A stretch of 64,000 bases of DNA from Progne subis subis (Eukaryota > Chordata > Aves > Passeriformes > Hirundinidae), in contig JAKJHU010000024.1 of NCBI GenBank assembly GCA_022316685.1, positions 5,216,501 through 5,280,500 of the forward strand. Reading direction: 5' to 3'. Under the pieces are notes generated by a model. It saw only the letters and a list, made by a program, of their open reading frames with translations, did no database searches and was not told the origin of the DNA. Of the stretch, positions 1 to 13,933 are shown in pieces. The position numbers and the translations under genes were made by a program. Position 1 is the first letter of the stretch; every line of letters starts with the position of its first letter.

Positions 1-2700
1 ACTGTTAAAGATCAACCAATGGTTTCTTCTCAACTTTGCTCCAAAACCTTGGCTTCTGCCAAAGATAGTGGAGGTTGTATCAGTGACTCACTGGCTTATC
101 TATCACTCAGCCAGGAAATTCCATCACTGCCAAGTTTAACTAAGGGAATGCAATTAGATATTAACTATTAACTAGTCTCATTCCAGAAAATGCTATAAAT
201 TGCTTGGGACTCAGGAAAAATTTTCTTACGTGTGTTGCTAGAGGACACAAAGAGAAAATTACACATACTCTCTGTCTCCAAGAAGAAGGTTGAAGAACTT
301 CTTTATTTACAAAAACTTTGTTTATATAGATTTTGAAGAATGACTAGGGATTGGAGAACAAGGTTACCGCCTCTCCACCTCACTGGCCAGGCTAGAAGTC
401 AATCAGTTGACTCTCATCAGAAAGGAACGTGGAAAACATGATGTTTACAGAGAGCGACCATGAGAATTCAGCTACAGAGCTGAACATCTCACAAAAGCCC
501 ACATAATATAGCAACATACATGTTGACAGAAAACTGAGCAGAAAGGGAACCTGGGTAAGTTGTTTCATGAGCGCCCAAAGGTTTTCTGTTTGTTTCTTTC
601 TTCTGTGGGGGAAAAAAAAATTAGCATTCTAATCTGTGTTATCAGGCAGGAGGAGGAGAGCATCGTGAATCTTAAAATGTGGGATCTGTGGCTAAGTGCT
701 CTTTAAGCTCACCACCTTTATCCTTTACACCTAAGAATCCAGAAATCATCTTTTTTTGACTGATGAAAATTTGGTTTGATAAATATTATACAAATCACAT
801 ATTGAGTATAAATATTCAGCACTCTAGAAATTCAGGTCCTCATTGAGCTAAATGTTAACACCAGCATTTCTTGTAAGATGAAGACTTCAAGTCTGCCCAG
901 TAGTTCTATATTGACGTAACAGTCATTAAGCCAAACTCTGCCTGCCAGCACAGAAATTTGATACAAGCTGCCTGAACTGCATCTCGTTTTCACACAGTAC
1001 ATACACTGTGCTCATTGTATAGATCACAGTATAGATAGAACCCAGCAGCCACATTCACACTCTGGGAGCAAGGAGCCATTCAGTTCCCAGTTCCAGCTGA
1101 CATGCCCACCCCTCCTCAAGCACACAGGAGTGCAATGCCATGAACCAAAGGACTGGTCCAGCGGATTTATCAAGCCAGTGAAGGAGCTTGATTTAAGGCA
1201 CTGAAAGACTGAACATTGAATCAGCCGGGCTTCAGCTGCAGCTTATACTTATGCTATTTATGAATTACAAGTCATGTCTGGGTGCTCAAGGCAACACCGT
1301 GAGTCAAACACCTCCGTCAAGGTGACCTACTTGGAGTAGAGTAATGCAAACTGGACCCTACAGGGAAAATCAATCTGTGGGCACTGCAGCGTGCTAGTAA
1401 TTACAAATAAAATGAGACAGCTGAACAGCACTGAAGGGGTATAAATGTAAGACAAGGTTCAGAAATCCAGTGGCAACCATCTGACATTATCATGCCGGAT
1501 CCTAAGAAGTACAGATGTTAAGAATCTCTCCTCCCCTCTAGAGACATCCTCTACTGATGTGATCCAGCTGTGCAGCCTCTGGAGTTCCAGCAAAGACACA
1601 AAGCTCGCACAAGCCGCTTGAATAGGGTAGGAACTGAAGTAAGTGGTGAAGAATAACCCCAGGCTGCAAGCAATTCAAGAACAATATGAGAGGAATAACT
1701 GTGTCTAGCAAGCCTGCCCCAAAGGTAAGTATGTCCTGTGCTCCCTTAACACTGCCAAATCCGGAACCGTTTTAAGGGGACACGTCACTTGAATTCCACA
1801 GGTACTTGGCTCAGATGATCCCTGCCTTTTTCTTGTTATTGCAAACAATAGCATCACCACAATACGGAATTAAGTTGCGTAGGCAGCCTGTAGGACTGTT
1901 GGAGGCAGAGTTACTCCTAAAAATACATTACTCTAAAGAACCAGTCTTTCCCAATACCAGTATTTTTGCTACACATACTATTTCTACCAACCAAAACATC
2001 AAGCATCCCAAACCAATGGATCCTTACATCCAGAACTGTGATTTTCAATCATAAGTTCTTCTCACAATGCCTAGCACTGTACAAGGGAATCATGAACTAC
2101 AGTTTCCAAAGGGAGAGGTTATTGTAAATCACTTTCTCCGCAACTGTCAACACCCTCAAACTCGTCCTGCAGCCTGTAGCTCAACTCAGTGAGCACACTG
2201 ATAATAAGTGTTCAGTGCAAGTGCAGTGCCTATGGACAGAGGCAACCCCACAGACTTTGAGAAAAGCAGTCCATCATCTAATGTTAATTCTAAGACCCAC
2301 TTTGTCATTCTGCAAACATGGCCTTTGAAAAGCAAATGCTGTCTTAGATCCCAATCCTCCTGTGTAAAGACCACCATGAAAAATAAAACTTCCCATTGTG
2401 GTGTTCACTCAGTTTTAGAAAGGTTTGTTGCATGCATTCTTTCTGTCCCAAATAACACACCCCTCTTTTGCCCAAAGCGGTGTCAGTCTTCTCCACCCAA
2501 TCGCTACTTTAAAATATTTTATCTGGAATCCAAGTCTTCCTCACTCTGGTTTAAAACATAGTTTATAGGATTTAATAAACTGAAACAATTTCAGGAACCT
2601 TCTGCTATTTATCTTTTACCTTTCAGTTTATTCCATGATAAGCATTATTACATTTGTTACCTCTATCCTCTGAGTTTCTGCTTAATCCATAAGTGGTGTA
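1..2700. other. No supportable gene
   Basis: Short frames only. A good plus-strand donor-like site (AAAG|GTAAGTATG near 1722) stands alone without a convincing exon. It could be intronic to a gene driven from the CpG island. Confidence 0.4.
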
Positions 2701-2839
2701 CTGTCAGAGTGCGTCTCATTTCAAAAACTTTGTATAAAATGACAATAACCATGCAAATACTTGTAAAAGACTGTCAGAGCGCATCTCATTCCAAAAACTT
2801 GGTATAAAATGACAATAACCATGCAAATACTTGTAAAAT
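2701..2839. repeat. 70-bp tandem duplication with octamer and TATA-like motifs
   Basis: Copies 2701-2770 and 2771-2839 differ at only a few bases. Each holds GTATAAAAT and the octamer ATGCAAAT (2751-2758 and 2821-2828). It lies a few hundred bases from the CpG island. Confidence 0.85.
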
Positions 2840-3089
2840 ACGTATTTCTGTGAACTTCACACGCAGCACTACATCACGCATAGTGAGCAGTTTCTCAGCA
2901 GAGCACCAGCAAGAGAGTCACCATCTCAGCAGCACTGACACAGCTCTGGCCAGACCCGTGCCCCTTCCCAACTTCACAAGCGGCCGCTTCTCCACAGCAA
3001 CTTCAACTTCACCCTCTCTTCCCTCTTGCCCAAACCGCTCCATTTCCAGACATTTCTCTCGGTATCCCTTCAATCCCACCCTTTCCCTA

Positions 3090-3560
3090 CTCAGCCTGCT
3101 CCCACAGCCCTGCTTCCCGCCCCATCCACTAACCCCAGACGTCCCCCCCAGCCCCGGCCTCCCTCAGGCTCCCCCTCCGCAGAGCCCCGCACCGCTCCCC
3201 GCGGGGCGGCCCCTCCGGGCTCTGCTCCCACCTGCGCGCCCGCCCGGCGGCCCCGCTCGCCGCTGGCCCAGCTCGGCTCGCTCCGGTTCTCGGTGCTTCC
3301 GGGAGCCGCGGTCCCGTCCCGCAAAGGCTCCGGCTGCAGCCGAGCCCCGCCCGCTCCGTTCCCAGGGCCGCGGCTGCAGCGAGAGCCGGCAGCGGCCGGG
3401 CGGGCTCGGGGCCGGGGCCCGGGCAGGGCCTGGCGGGGCCGCCGCGTGAGGGGAGCGGCGCGGGGCACGGGCGGCTCCCGGAGCCTGCAGCCCCTGCGGC
3501 CCGAGCCGCGTTCCGCCCAAACCCTGAGCGGGGAACCTCGGCAGCCGCTGACACCAGCCT
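3090..3560. promoter_or_regulatory. CpG island, probable promoter of a neighbouring gene
   Basis: An abrupt GC-rich, CpG-dense block sits in AT-rich DNA, with several GC boxes (for example ggggcggccc near 3201 and gccccgcccgctcc near 3345). Long frames here on both strands are composition artefacts (Pro/Ala/Gly/Arg-rich). A possible first-exon donor on the minus strand is CGCAG|GTGGGA, with the exon ending at 3232, which would fit a gene running leftwards out of the window. Direction is not settled. Confidence 0.65.
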
Positions 3561-3582
3561 TTTGTATGAAACCCATCACAAA

Positions 3583-3588
3583 TTTATT
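3583..3588 (-). terminator. Candidate poly(A) signal AATAAA of the Reeler gene
   Basis: AATAAA on the minus strand lies about 620 bp after the stop. ATTAAA variants lie at 3867-3872 and 3711-3716. Which one is used cannot be told from sequence. Confidence 0.4.
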
Positions 3589-4208
3589 AGAGAATGGCAG
3601 GGCTGATTCGAATTAAAGTACAGACCTTTCAAACAGAACATTACTGTGTTGTCCGAAGAAACAAATTGTCCACGAAATTTTGAAGATCGTATGTAGGCAT
3701 AACTTAATGCTTTAATTGCAGGTTGATTTACCGATGGTTGGCAAAGGGTAGTGCTGCACATCAAAACCGGCTGAAATCTTGGCCTCGGGGAGGTTGTTAG
3801 GAGAACTTGAATGGACAGTTAGAATTGCAAACCGTGACAGAAAATCACGCTACTAATACTGGTAATTTTAATGGCAGGCACATGTTCAATAACACATTCA
3901 TTAGAAGTATGCTTTGGGTGAATGCGCTCCGTTAACACCAAACAGAAGATGGCTCTGAGAGCTCCAGAAGTTTGCTGCAAGGTGTGGAACTGCTCCTGAA
4001 CTCAAAAATGGCTGTGGTATTTCAGCGAGCACACTGAAGTAGCTGCTTGCAGATGTACGCATCACTCATGAAATGAGCCTTTCAGATATACAGGATAGAC
4101 TAAATACTCGAGAAAAGGAGCCAAGATGGTATTAGTCTTGTGAATTTAGTAGATTCTCTATTCCCTCCAAGAAAAAAGTCTTTCTTTTCCGGCAGATTTT
4201 GGGATTTA
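3589..4208 (-). other. Probable 3' UTR of the Reeler gene
   Basis: This non-coding stretch lies between the TGA and the candidate poly(A) signal. No open frame or repeat is evident. Confidence 0.4.
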
Positions 4209-4319
4209 TCAGCCTAATCTAGGAACATTTGCCTCATATGCTTCTCTACAGAACTCTAGGTATTTGCAGTTGGTTTGAATGGAGTTCATAATGTCTTTGC
4301 TCTGAGCCGTTTCATTTTC
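4209..4319 (-). CDS. Exon 73 (terminal coding exon): non-repetitive Cys-containing tail and stop
   Basis: The acceptor TTTATTCATTAG opens a phase-0 frame of 36 codons ended by TGA at 4211-4209. It begins ENETAQSKDIMNSIQ and continues TNCKYLEFCREAYEANVPRL. Composition is unlike the repeats: charged, with two Cys five residues apart (CKYLEFC), which suggests a folded or disulfide-bonded cap. The exon is too short for an ORF search. I found it by asking which acceptor after exon 72 keeps phase 0 and reaches a stop. Family of the tail not recognised. Confidence 0.7.
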   Translation of the reverse strand, partial: ENETAQSKDIMNSIQTNCKYLEFCREAYEANVPRLG

Positions 4320-5029
4320 CTAATGAATAAACTTTAATTAACCCAAAAAAATTTCAGTCCTGTGGAGTTTCTGCAGTTTTTTTGCTTTGCAATCTCTATA
4401 CTGAATTTGCATTTGATTACAAAAGACTAAAACCAATATTCTGATACTATTCCAGCACCTTTTCTTCTGTCCCATGGAGATCTGCTTATCAGAAGTTTCC
4501 ATTAGCCTTATCTTATGCGATGATTACCAGGCACAGTGGTGACTTCGCATATACAACAATTTATTTCACCTTGTCCACTTTGGTTAACAACCAAATATTT
4601 CCTAAGTATTCATTTGTCACCTCAATTATTTCAGATAGTTGTTCATCGCATTCCCTATTGGAAATAAAAAAAAAAAAATCATATAGGTAGGGTACAATAT
4701 GCTCTCTAAAAATGATGCCTAAAACACTGACACAACTAATGATATCTACTAATGACTAAAACCAGAAGTAAACTAATGAGGGGCATGGCAATTACCAGCT
4801 AGACATGCAACGTAACAGCCAAGCAGCATCTGCCAATTTGACTTAACAGTACTTTTTTTTCTTATATTAAGTAATCTAATAATACAGAATATAATCCGTG
4901 TTTAGGATGTCAAGTAACACTTCAGAAGTTCATATAGACCATTTTGATACAGCAGCAGAGAGAGCAAAGGCACTCAAAACACTGAATAACATCAGGAGTT
5001 GGGGAGTGGAGTGTTTCCCAGCAGAGCTC

Positions 5030-5064
<35 letters not shown>

Positions 5065-8000
5065 AGAAATTTGATAAACTCATTCCTAAATAGTTCTCTT
5101 TATTGCTATTATAAAAGCATAGAAATTTTCAGAGAAATCTTTTTCTATTAGCCCCATCTATTATGTAGACACTTCTGATGTCAAAAGATCATGTGCCACA
5201 TTTATATCAACGCATGTTTTCCAGTGATAGGGTCAAAAGTATATAGCACCTATGTGGTCCCACTTCTTTCATTTTTGTTAAGAGTGTTTCATTTATTATG
5301 TTGCACATGCACTCTCAAACATTTATCCAGATGTAGGAAATATGACAGATTTCAGTTTTCTCTGACATTTATAGGAAAACACTGGTAGAAACTACAAAGA
5401 GGAAAAGTTCTTACCACTTGACTGCCGCCTGAATAAGGTGATTGCTGAAAACAAACAAACAAATTTATAGAGGTGCTCCTAGCCAATGGTTTTGAACACT
5501 TTTTTTTTCCTGTTATCAACAAGATTTTAATAGCTTAATCCACAGCATGGTTCTTTGTTGTTCAAGTAGAAGGCTGAACTAATATTAATACAGAATGTTC
5601 TCTTCAGACCACATCATCCCCAAATTTCCCTAGCCACCACCCAGGTTCTTTTACTATCATATCTTTTATACTATCATATTTACTATGAAAAGAAGATCAA
5701 AGTGCTGTGATGAAAGTATTCTTACCGGTTTCCCAGAGTAAGTGCTTCCTGAGCCAGAGCCACCCTGTGAAATAATGATGAACCATTTAATTTTGTGAAC
5801 AGCGTCCACAGAGCACACAGCAATCTTGAAAATGCCCTGGATGTTAGCGGCTCTGACAGTGATTTTGATTTTGCTATTTTCACTGCACTTTCCCCATCTA
5901 TTTTAATTGGATTGTCTCAAATAAGCACAGCTATGCCCTTTTTATTGCATGAAGAGTTTCAGAGGAATGGGCCAAAGCAATGTGTCTTGTTTGAACTACT
6001 AAGTTGGAAACTGAAACGATTACCCTGGTATTTAAATACATCATTCTTATTAGAATGACAAAAGCATCTTCCTATGAGTAAATAACAGAGTATATCAAAA
6101 CTCTGCTATGGGAGGAGTAAATGGTACCTCATCCTAGAGGTTCAAGTTTGAACAAAATATTCCAATTTTTATTGGTAATTTTTCTCATACATTTACCATT
6201 GTAACATAATTTAAATTTTTGCCCTCATTGTTGTTACCTATCTTAAAACCTAATATTCCCATTTCTAATTTGGTTGTGGAATACTGAAAGAACAATGTCC
6301 TTACTGGCTTTCCTTGATGACTGCCTCCTGAGAAAGAGGAACCCTGAAAAAAGATACCTGTTTTTGACTCTAAGTCTATTTGTGCGTAAACATTCTTGCT
6401 ATCTGGAATTAAAGACCACAGAGGAATGAACACTGTTTTATTGTCATCCAAAAATCCCAGGCAAAACCTCATCTGAAATACAAATATTTAACACCTTTCT
6501 GTTATGGCTGGACAATTTAACACATAATTCTCAAGAAAAAAGAACCAGTTTATTGTTGTGTTTAACATATGGAATGGAAAAAATAATAAGATCCAATTAA
6601 ACAATAGTTCTCCTGGTATCAGTCTATGGTTACATTTGGGGGAAAAAAAAAGACACCACCAACAAAAAAAGGCAAATGATAAGAGGCCTTTAGCCTACAG
6701 CCCTTATGTAAAGAAAACTCTAATAAAAAAGGTAGCTGGAAAAAGTGAGTACAGAAAAATTAGATGTTCTGAAAACATCTTATTCAGTTTTCTGGTAAAG
6801 TGGCTCTGCTTCTTTGTATGACATTGCCAACAGGAAATGATACAAGCATTAAGTCTTTAAGAAATGCCGTCAAATAGGTACAGAAAATGTCTAACCATTA
6901 GGATTCATGTATTAGAAAACATAACATTTATGGCCAGTTTTTGAAAACAAGAACATCTTTTTCTATAAGAGATAAGCTAAAACATTTGTATCAACTGCCA
7001 TTGAATGGCAAGAGCGAGGCCCAGATTACATAATAAAAAGAGTAGTCTGCAATGGTAGAAAATTATGCACAGTTAAATGGCAACTGTTATTTCCTTTGAA
7101 AAGAATGTTTTCTTCAAAGCAAGACAGAAATACTTAAGACAAAATCAATGAAAAACTGAGCTCTGAGCACAAAGTTTATGATTATTATGAACTTAAACAG
7201 AAATAGCTGTTCAGAAGTTCCTTACATGCACACACACACAAATCCAATGGCCTCATCCTGTGATTACTAGAAGTTCAGCTACATAGTAAAGTGCTGTCTC
7301 AAAACTGTGTGAAAATAAATATTGTGTTTGCATTTGTTGAGAATAGCCCAGAAAAGTAAATAATTTGACACTCTTTGTATATTAAAGTAATTCTCAGAAA
7401 ACTGTCTAGGCCATGACTAACCAGATATATGTTTTATTAACAGGTGTATAGGAAAATAGAAAGGTATATTTGAATGCTTTGTACTTACTGGTTTACCATG
7501 TTGTTTGCCTCCAGAGGGATATGAGCCCTGTAAGAAGCCAATCAAACTTGTATTAATTGAATTAAAAATCTTCTATCTCTGTCTTGAGACAATTTCTGCC
7601 GTACTTAGGACAAGCTTATTTGGGTGTTCTTTGAACAAAAAAAGGCAAATTGGGTGCCTAAAATTTACACTCTGTACTACACACCTCAACAATGGCAATT
7701 TGAATCACAGTTGTAATGAAAAAGCAGTGTTGTAATGAAATACAGCCTGGCAACTATAGTATGTTCAAAGGAATATTTTACACCGAGCAGTAACTCATTG
7801 TAATGAAATCTTTTCTTCACTTTACTGAAATTACTTCAATCCTTATTACCTCCACTGATTAAACTTAGTAAAATAGCCAAATTAATGTATGTGTCAGCAT
7901 CAAGTAACTGACCTGATCTAGAAAGTTGTTAGGAAAGAGTTAGAAGTGATGGGATGGAAAGAGAATACTCACCTGCCCACCATATTGGCTGCTTCCTGAG

Positions 8001-11000
8001 GGATAAGATCCCTATTAAAAAAAAAAAAAAAAAAAATCACAGAAAATCAACATCAGTTACTTTTTGTTTTTCTGTGCAGAATGAAACATCACAGGACTTT
8101 TCATAGGAGACCTCAGTCATAATCTGGAAAGTATATTAGTCTAAAAAGATGTAGTGAGACACTTCTCACTTAATGCCTCTAGTATTTTTGCCCAGTAGAC
8201 TGGGTAAACAGTCACAAACACCTGCTGAGGTTGTTCTGTTACATAAATAAATGGATCATGCAGCTCTATTCAAGAGGAAAAAAAAAAAATCGACTTTATT
8301 TGTGATTGTCTCCTATGTCAGACATGTTTAGAGAGTATCTGTATTATTGTAAAAACATTGTTAATATTACCAAATAGGTAGTTTAGGAAAAAGAATTGAT
8401 TTGCAGCTGTTAAGAATCCTCTCCATTCTACATGAGATTTTCTTTTTAATAGAGTGATACTGAACTCCAATGGTTACCAGTGGAGTAAAAGAAATTAATT
8501 TTTTTAGTATGGTAGGGTGAGACATTGCAAACACAGTAATACTAATGAAAAATAAGCTCCATCTTATGAGTTAGTTATCCATTTCATCTCTCAGCTATTT
8601 GCAACAGTAACATTTCTGATCAGTGGAGTCTGCATAAGGTCCACACTTAACAGGAAGTCTTGAGTTGAAGCTGAAGAGGAGAGTAGTGTTATTGTGTGCA
8701 ACACACCAGAATTTATATTTTGAAAGCAGTATCTATTGGATTATTCTGTACCAAATTTTCCAAGTATTTAATGTAAATATAAAAAGGGTTCATTAAAATA
8801 TTCTTTACATGGAAATTGTTTGTGCTACTCCATTTTGAGTAGACTCCAGCTACTGACAGTCGCTGTTTTCAAATATTTATGAGGAGTAAAATGACCCAAA
8901 AAACCAATAATTTGCAAGTAGAAAGATCTTGAAAACAAAGAAAATTTGCTTGCCTGTCCACCATACTGATTGCTTCCAGGATATGAACCCTGTAAAAAGA
9001 ATGCAGAATTTTTAGAAATAATTTTTAATAGCATCAAAATTTTTAAATGGGAAAAAAAAAAATCCTGGACCTCATATAAACAATACTCATGACACTGATT
9101 AACTGGAAGAACTTTACACATTACTAATGCAGTGGCAAATGACTGATTACCCACTCATCCTCTTGGTGCTTTATGCAGTGAGATGAACCCTGTGAATGAT
9201 TCTTCAGTAGTTTTTTAAGGTAAAAAAGTTTCTTTAACTACCAACTAAAACCTTGGCTCTTGTGTGTAGAAGGACAAACTGCCTACCTGTCCACCATGGT
9301 AGTTGGATCCTGCAAACGAGCCCTGCGTTCAACAGAAACAGCAATGTTTACTCTGTATTAGCTTCCGTGTCACGGAGTTCATATTGCAATGATCAAGGCA
9401 TTTACACTGATTCATCTTGATTTATATGTCAAGTAATATATACATGTGTATATATATATAAAATGTGGATATAAGTGAGTATTGTTATTATTGTTATTAT
9501 TATATAATTTCTATTTATAGAAATCCTAATTTAGATTTTTTTTCAACACTTTTGATTCTCAGGATCAGCATATATGCCATGGGCTTTATACTTGGGCATG
9601 TCGTTTTGCTTGATTACACAGACCAATAAAGAGAAGTAGTGATCCAAGCAATTGTGACTGTACTGAAAAAAACAGGTAGCTGAACCCTCCTTCAAAAGTA
9701 AATTAACTTTATCTCAGCAAAACAGTGTGGGGGATTTTGTGTGTTTGGGGTTTTTGGGGTGTTTTTCAGGAATTTACAAAGAAATAGAAAAGATACTAAC
9801 TGGACAGAAAACTGGAAATAGCTTTAACTTTTCCAAATGTGTTTCTCTGCTCCATTCTGAAAGCATTTGGAGTCAAGATTTTAATTTAAGTTTCACTAGT
9901 TCAATCATAGCGTTAATAAATATCACAAGAGCAAAGTCCAAAACCCAGCAGGCACACTATGGATATTTGGGAAACAGATCCTTAGAAAAGACCCTGGCCT
10001 CTCTTACAAACTGAATAACTCGTTTTGAATAGTTGCAAGTCACTTAATATTTCAGCCTTAGCAGATTCAAAATTGCTCATTTTAGCATAATGTGGAAAAA
10101 GCTTTCAGTCATACATAGAACTTCACAGACAGAATTATTTCAAGAAATGTAGTTTCTTGGGAATTTTCTAGTATGTGTACATACTATGAAAAATACATAA
10201 AGACAATACTTACTGAACCTCCACCGGGGCACACACACCCACCCTGTACAAAACACAACCAAACTTACTTTCCTGGGTCTGTGTTTGGAATAGGCCTCTG
10301 AATTAGTAAATCAAACTCACATTCCGATTTTCTAAGAAAATGGACTATAAGACACTGCTCATCAACTTACAAAGTTCCATTCTAAAAGGCAGTTTCTTTA
10401 TCTCTCCCCTGCTCTTTGAGGCTAGCTGTGCACTTACTAATCAAATTTTTAAATAGAATCTTCTAACTTCTCATTTAAAATTTACAGTAAAAACCTACTC
10501 ACAAAAGGATAAGTAAAAAAAAATTGAGGAATAATACAGTTTTTGTTTTGTTTGGTTTTTGTTTGTTTGCTTTTTTGTTTGTTTTTTCTCTTGAGGAGAC
10601 CAGAGCATCAAGCCTATCAGAATTCAAGAAGCATTTGGACAATGCTCTTAGGCACATGGTGTCATTTTTGGGGTGTCCTGCACAGGCCCAGGGGTTGGAC
10701 TCGATGATCCTGATGGATCCTTCTAACTCAGGGTACTCTATGATCCTATGGATACATACACTGCTCTTTAGATGACTTCCAGTGGAGGCCTATTAGGTAA
10801 CTTCTACTCTGATAAAACTTAGTGAGAGGTGACCAGGGGGTCATTGTTCAGTGTCTCACTTTCCACATTCAGTCTGGATGAAATGTGTGAAGGGAAACAG
10901 TTCTTGTGAAGGAAAGTTACTCGAAGCAATCTGTGAGTATGTGACTCTAGCAGAGCTGAACAGTAGAGAGAAAGAAAAGCATACCTGCCCACCAGACTGT

Positions 11001-13895
11001 CTGACTCCTGAAGAAAAGCCCTGGAAGAAATGAGAACTTAGTTACTTCTGTGTTACTGAATAATATTCTCTCTTGTTCTCTGTGGTTGTCTGACTTTCAA
11101 ATTGCTTCTATTTAAACGTTACACAAAAAATTGGCTTCTTAAACCATGATCTGTTGAAGAAACATTTCCATGCAGTGTCACAGGCCCCTGTACCGTTTGC
11201 TCTTAACATGATCTGATATACCAGACACACTCATACTTAGCAATCCTCCTTCAGTCTGGCCTAAAGCTATTCTATCTTAGAATGTTCCTTTTTTGCAAAA
11301 AAACCTGGTCTGTTTCCGTGATGAACTGTGTACCCAAACTGAAAATACCATGAAAGTAGAAGTTTTACCTGTCCACTATACTGGCTGCTTCCCGGAGAAG
11401 CTATACCCTAAAGAAATGAAAAAGCATTTATATTTGTTGTACATTCTATAACTTATGACCTGTCACAGAAAAAACACACTTTTATTTGTCTTCCTTGGAT
11501 TTAAGTGCCACAGGGACATGAACATTTACTTTATAACCATACTGAAATCCACTGAAAGCCTTTACAGTGGCTGCTGTTTAAACAGAGCAGTGAGGTCTGA
11601 ATCAAAGTCAGCTTCAGGCAGGTGTGAGTTGTGCTGCTGCCCTGGACTGTGTGCTCACAGCAGCCTTCCGTGCTTTGCTTATGTGAGTGGGCTGACACTG
11701 CACAAAGTCAGATATTCCTCTATTCTGCCTAAACACTGTTTCACTGTAAGACAGCCCTTTAAAAAAATATTCTGATTTTCACACACACACACACAAAAAG
11801 GTGAACAAAAACAACCCATAAACAGAAAAACAATTGTTACCTGTCCTCCATAATGGCTGCCACCTGGGAAAGATGGACCCTGTAGCAAAGGTGCCAATTG
11901 TTTCTCAAATCAAAAAGCCTTTTAAAGAACTTTTTAAAGAAACACTAGTTTTTTCCTCTGTTGCACAATGAAAAATTACAGGAAGATAAACACTCAGCCT
12001 ATTGCTTAAATGCGTCACTCCATATTAGAGGCTAGACCTCCTGGCAGCACTAGGAACTCCATCTGTCATCTTTCATTTCACAGGGGCATGAGGAGTCTTA
12101 ATAACTCCTCACCTTCTCCTGTGCTGCTTTTCAGATATCAACTCTGATACTGCATTTTGCTGAATGAAATGAGGTAGAGGGGGAATGAATCTGCTTCCAG
12201 CTAATCAGCTAATCCTTACTGTTAGAACTAAGAAACCTTGACAGCGCCAGGGCAGGTTGAAGGGTAGAAAAAAGACAGAGCTGCATTTAATACAACAGAA
12301 GCAGTGGTATATTTCTTCAGATCATATATCTTTAGATACCTATCTGTTATCAGATAAACAGTTTTCACAAAGTACTTTTTCAGTCAATATGAAAGTACCA
12401 AGTTTTGATGTAGAAACTATGTGTTAGAATAACAACTACACAGGATGAGATTCTCACCTGTCCTCCGTACTGGCTGCCTCCTGAAGAAGGTGAACCCTGA
12501 ACAAAAAAGAATTGAATGATCTCAGTATCCATGTCACAGAACTCCTTTAAACCATTCTTTGTACGAAGGAGGAGTACCCAGTTTCCTTCACTCCAGAACT
12601 GTAAGTGGACTGAACCACTGTCCCAAAATGAGTGAGGCTCATTTGCATTTACCATGTTGCATCAGAAAATCCATCTTAAAAACTCTTCTGCCTATTTAGC
12701 ATCACATACATTTATAACCATTATATACTTGACAACAAATTAGATAAAAAATGGACAGAAAGCCCCAAACCAACCCCCAACCTCCTTAAAATGCGCTTTT
12801 ACTGAGAGAACTACTGAGTCTGTTCCATAAACTTGTAAGCGCTCCAGGGGAAGAATATTCACCTGTCCACCATATTGGCTGCCTCCTGAGGAAGGTGAAC
12901 CCTGAAAATAAACAAAAAAATGGAAACTGAAATCTTTTTACACCTATTTCATAGCCTCATAGAATCATTTTGTGAGGCTTTAAAAATTCTGTTTAGCTTC
13001 ATAAAGTACTGATTTATTTCAGAGAGACATGATATATAGTCCTGCACATTTCAGGAGTCAATCAAGTCAACAATGTATTTCACATTCTGCTTTTTCTTAG
13101 TCTTAGATAATGATCTACATCTGAACTTTTTTTTTTTTTTTAAATTACAGTAGAATCAGAACACTACAGAGAAATATTTACTGAATATATTTTAGATTAA
13201 ATTAAAGCTAAGATAGACAGTCAGGTGGACAATAAATAAACTACAAAAATGGGGACTATTAATGCTTACTTGTCCACCATACTGGCTGCCTCCATAAGAA
13301 GATGACTCCTGGAAAAAAAATTGATAATTTGTTATTTCTGGATATCTAATTTGTGGAAAGAAGTGGCAAAGACATCTATATTTTGTTATTTGAGTGTTTG
13401 TGTGTAATTATCCCAGAATATACCTGGTTTTTTTTTTTTTTTTGCTTTCCTTGATTTCACAATATTACTACAGATTATAGATCACTGTCAATTTTCTTGA
13501 TATATTAAATTGAGATCCTTGAGACAAATATTTATAAATATATATATATACACACACACATATATTAAAAGTAAGAGCTTACATGTCCTCCATACTGGCT
13601 AGCTCCAGAGGAATACGAATCCTGGAAAGAATAGAAGATAAGTGAATGACCTGTAGTATAATTTCCTTAAATCAAAACATGACTCTGCTAGGACAACAGG
13701 AGCAAGAGAGCAAGATAAGAGTGAAGACAGGTAAACAGGACTTTCAGAATGTTTTAATAACTGGAATTTAAGTTGAGCAAAGTAAGTTAGTAGCAAGGGT
13801 AGGAGGCAAAGACATAGTGCTTTGTTTGTGTGACGTGTTGGGAAGGTTAAAGTGGCATTCTTTCCAGTTCTTTCTCTACTCATTTCTGGAGAATG

Positions 13896-13933
<38 letters not shown>

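Larger units (their letters stand above)
10214..11030. repeat. Older block duplication, member 1 (exons 64-65 and the intron between)
   Basis: Intron stretches such as GTGTCTCACTTTCCAC and AACAGTTCTTGTGAAGGAAA recur at 16338-17100 with substitutions. A CR1 piece at 10597-10752 is found only in this member. Confidence 0.75.

Noticed and set aside
3026..3616. Long open frames of 118-199 codons on both strands in the CpG island
   Set aside because: Overlapping frames in five registers with Pro/Ala/Arg/Gly-rich products are typical of GC-rich DNA without stops.
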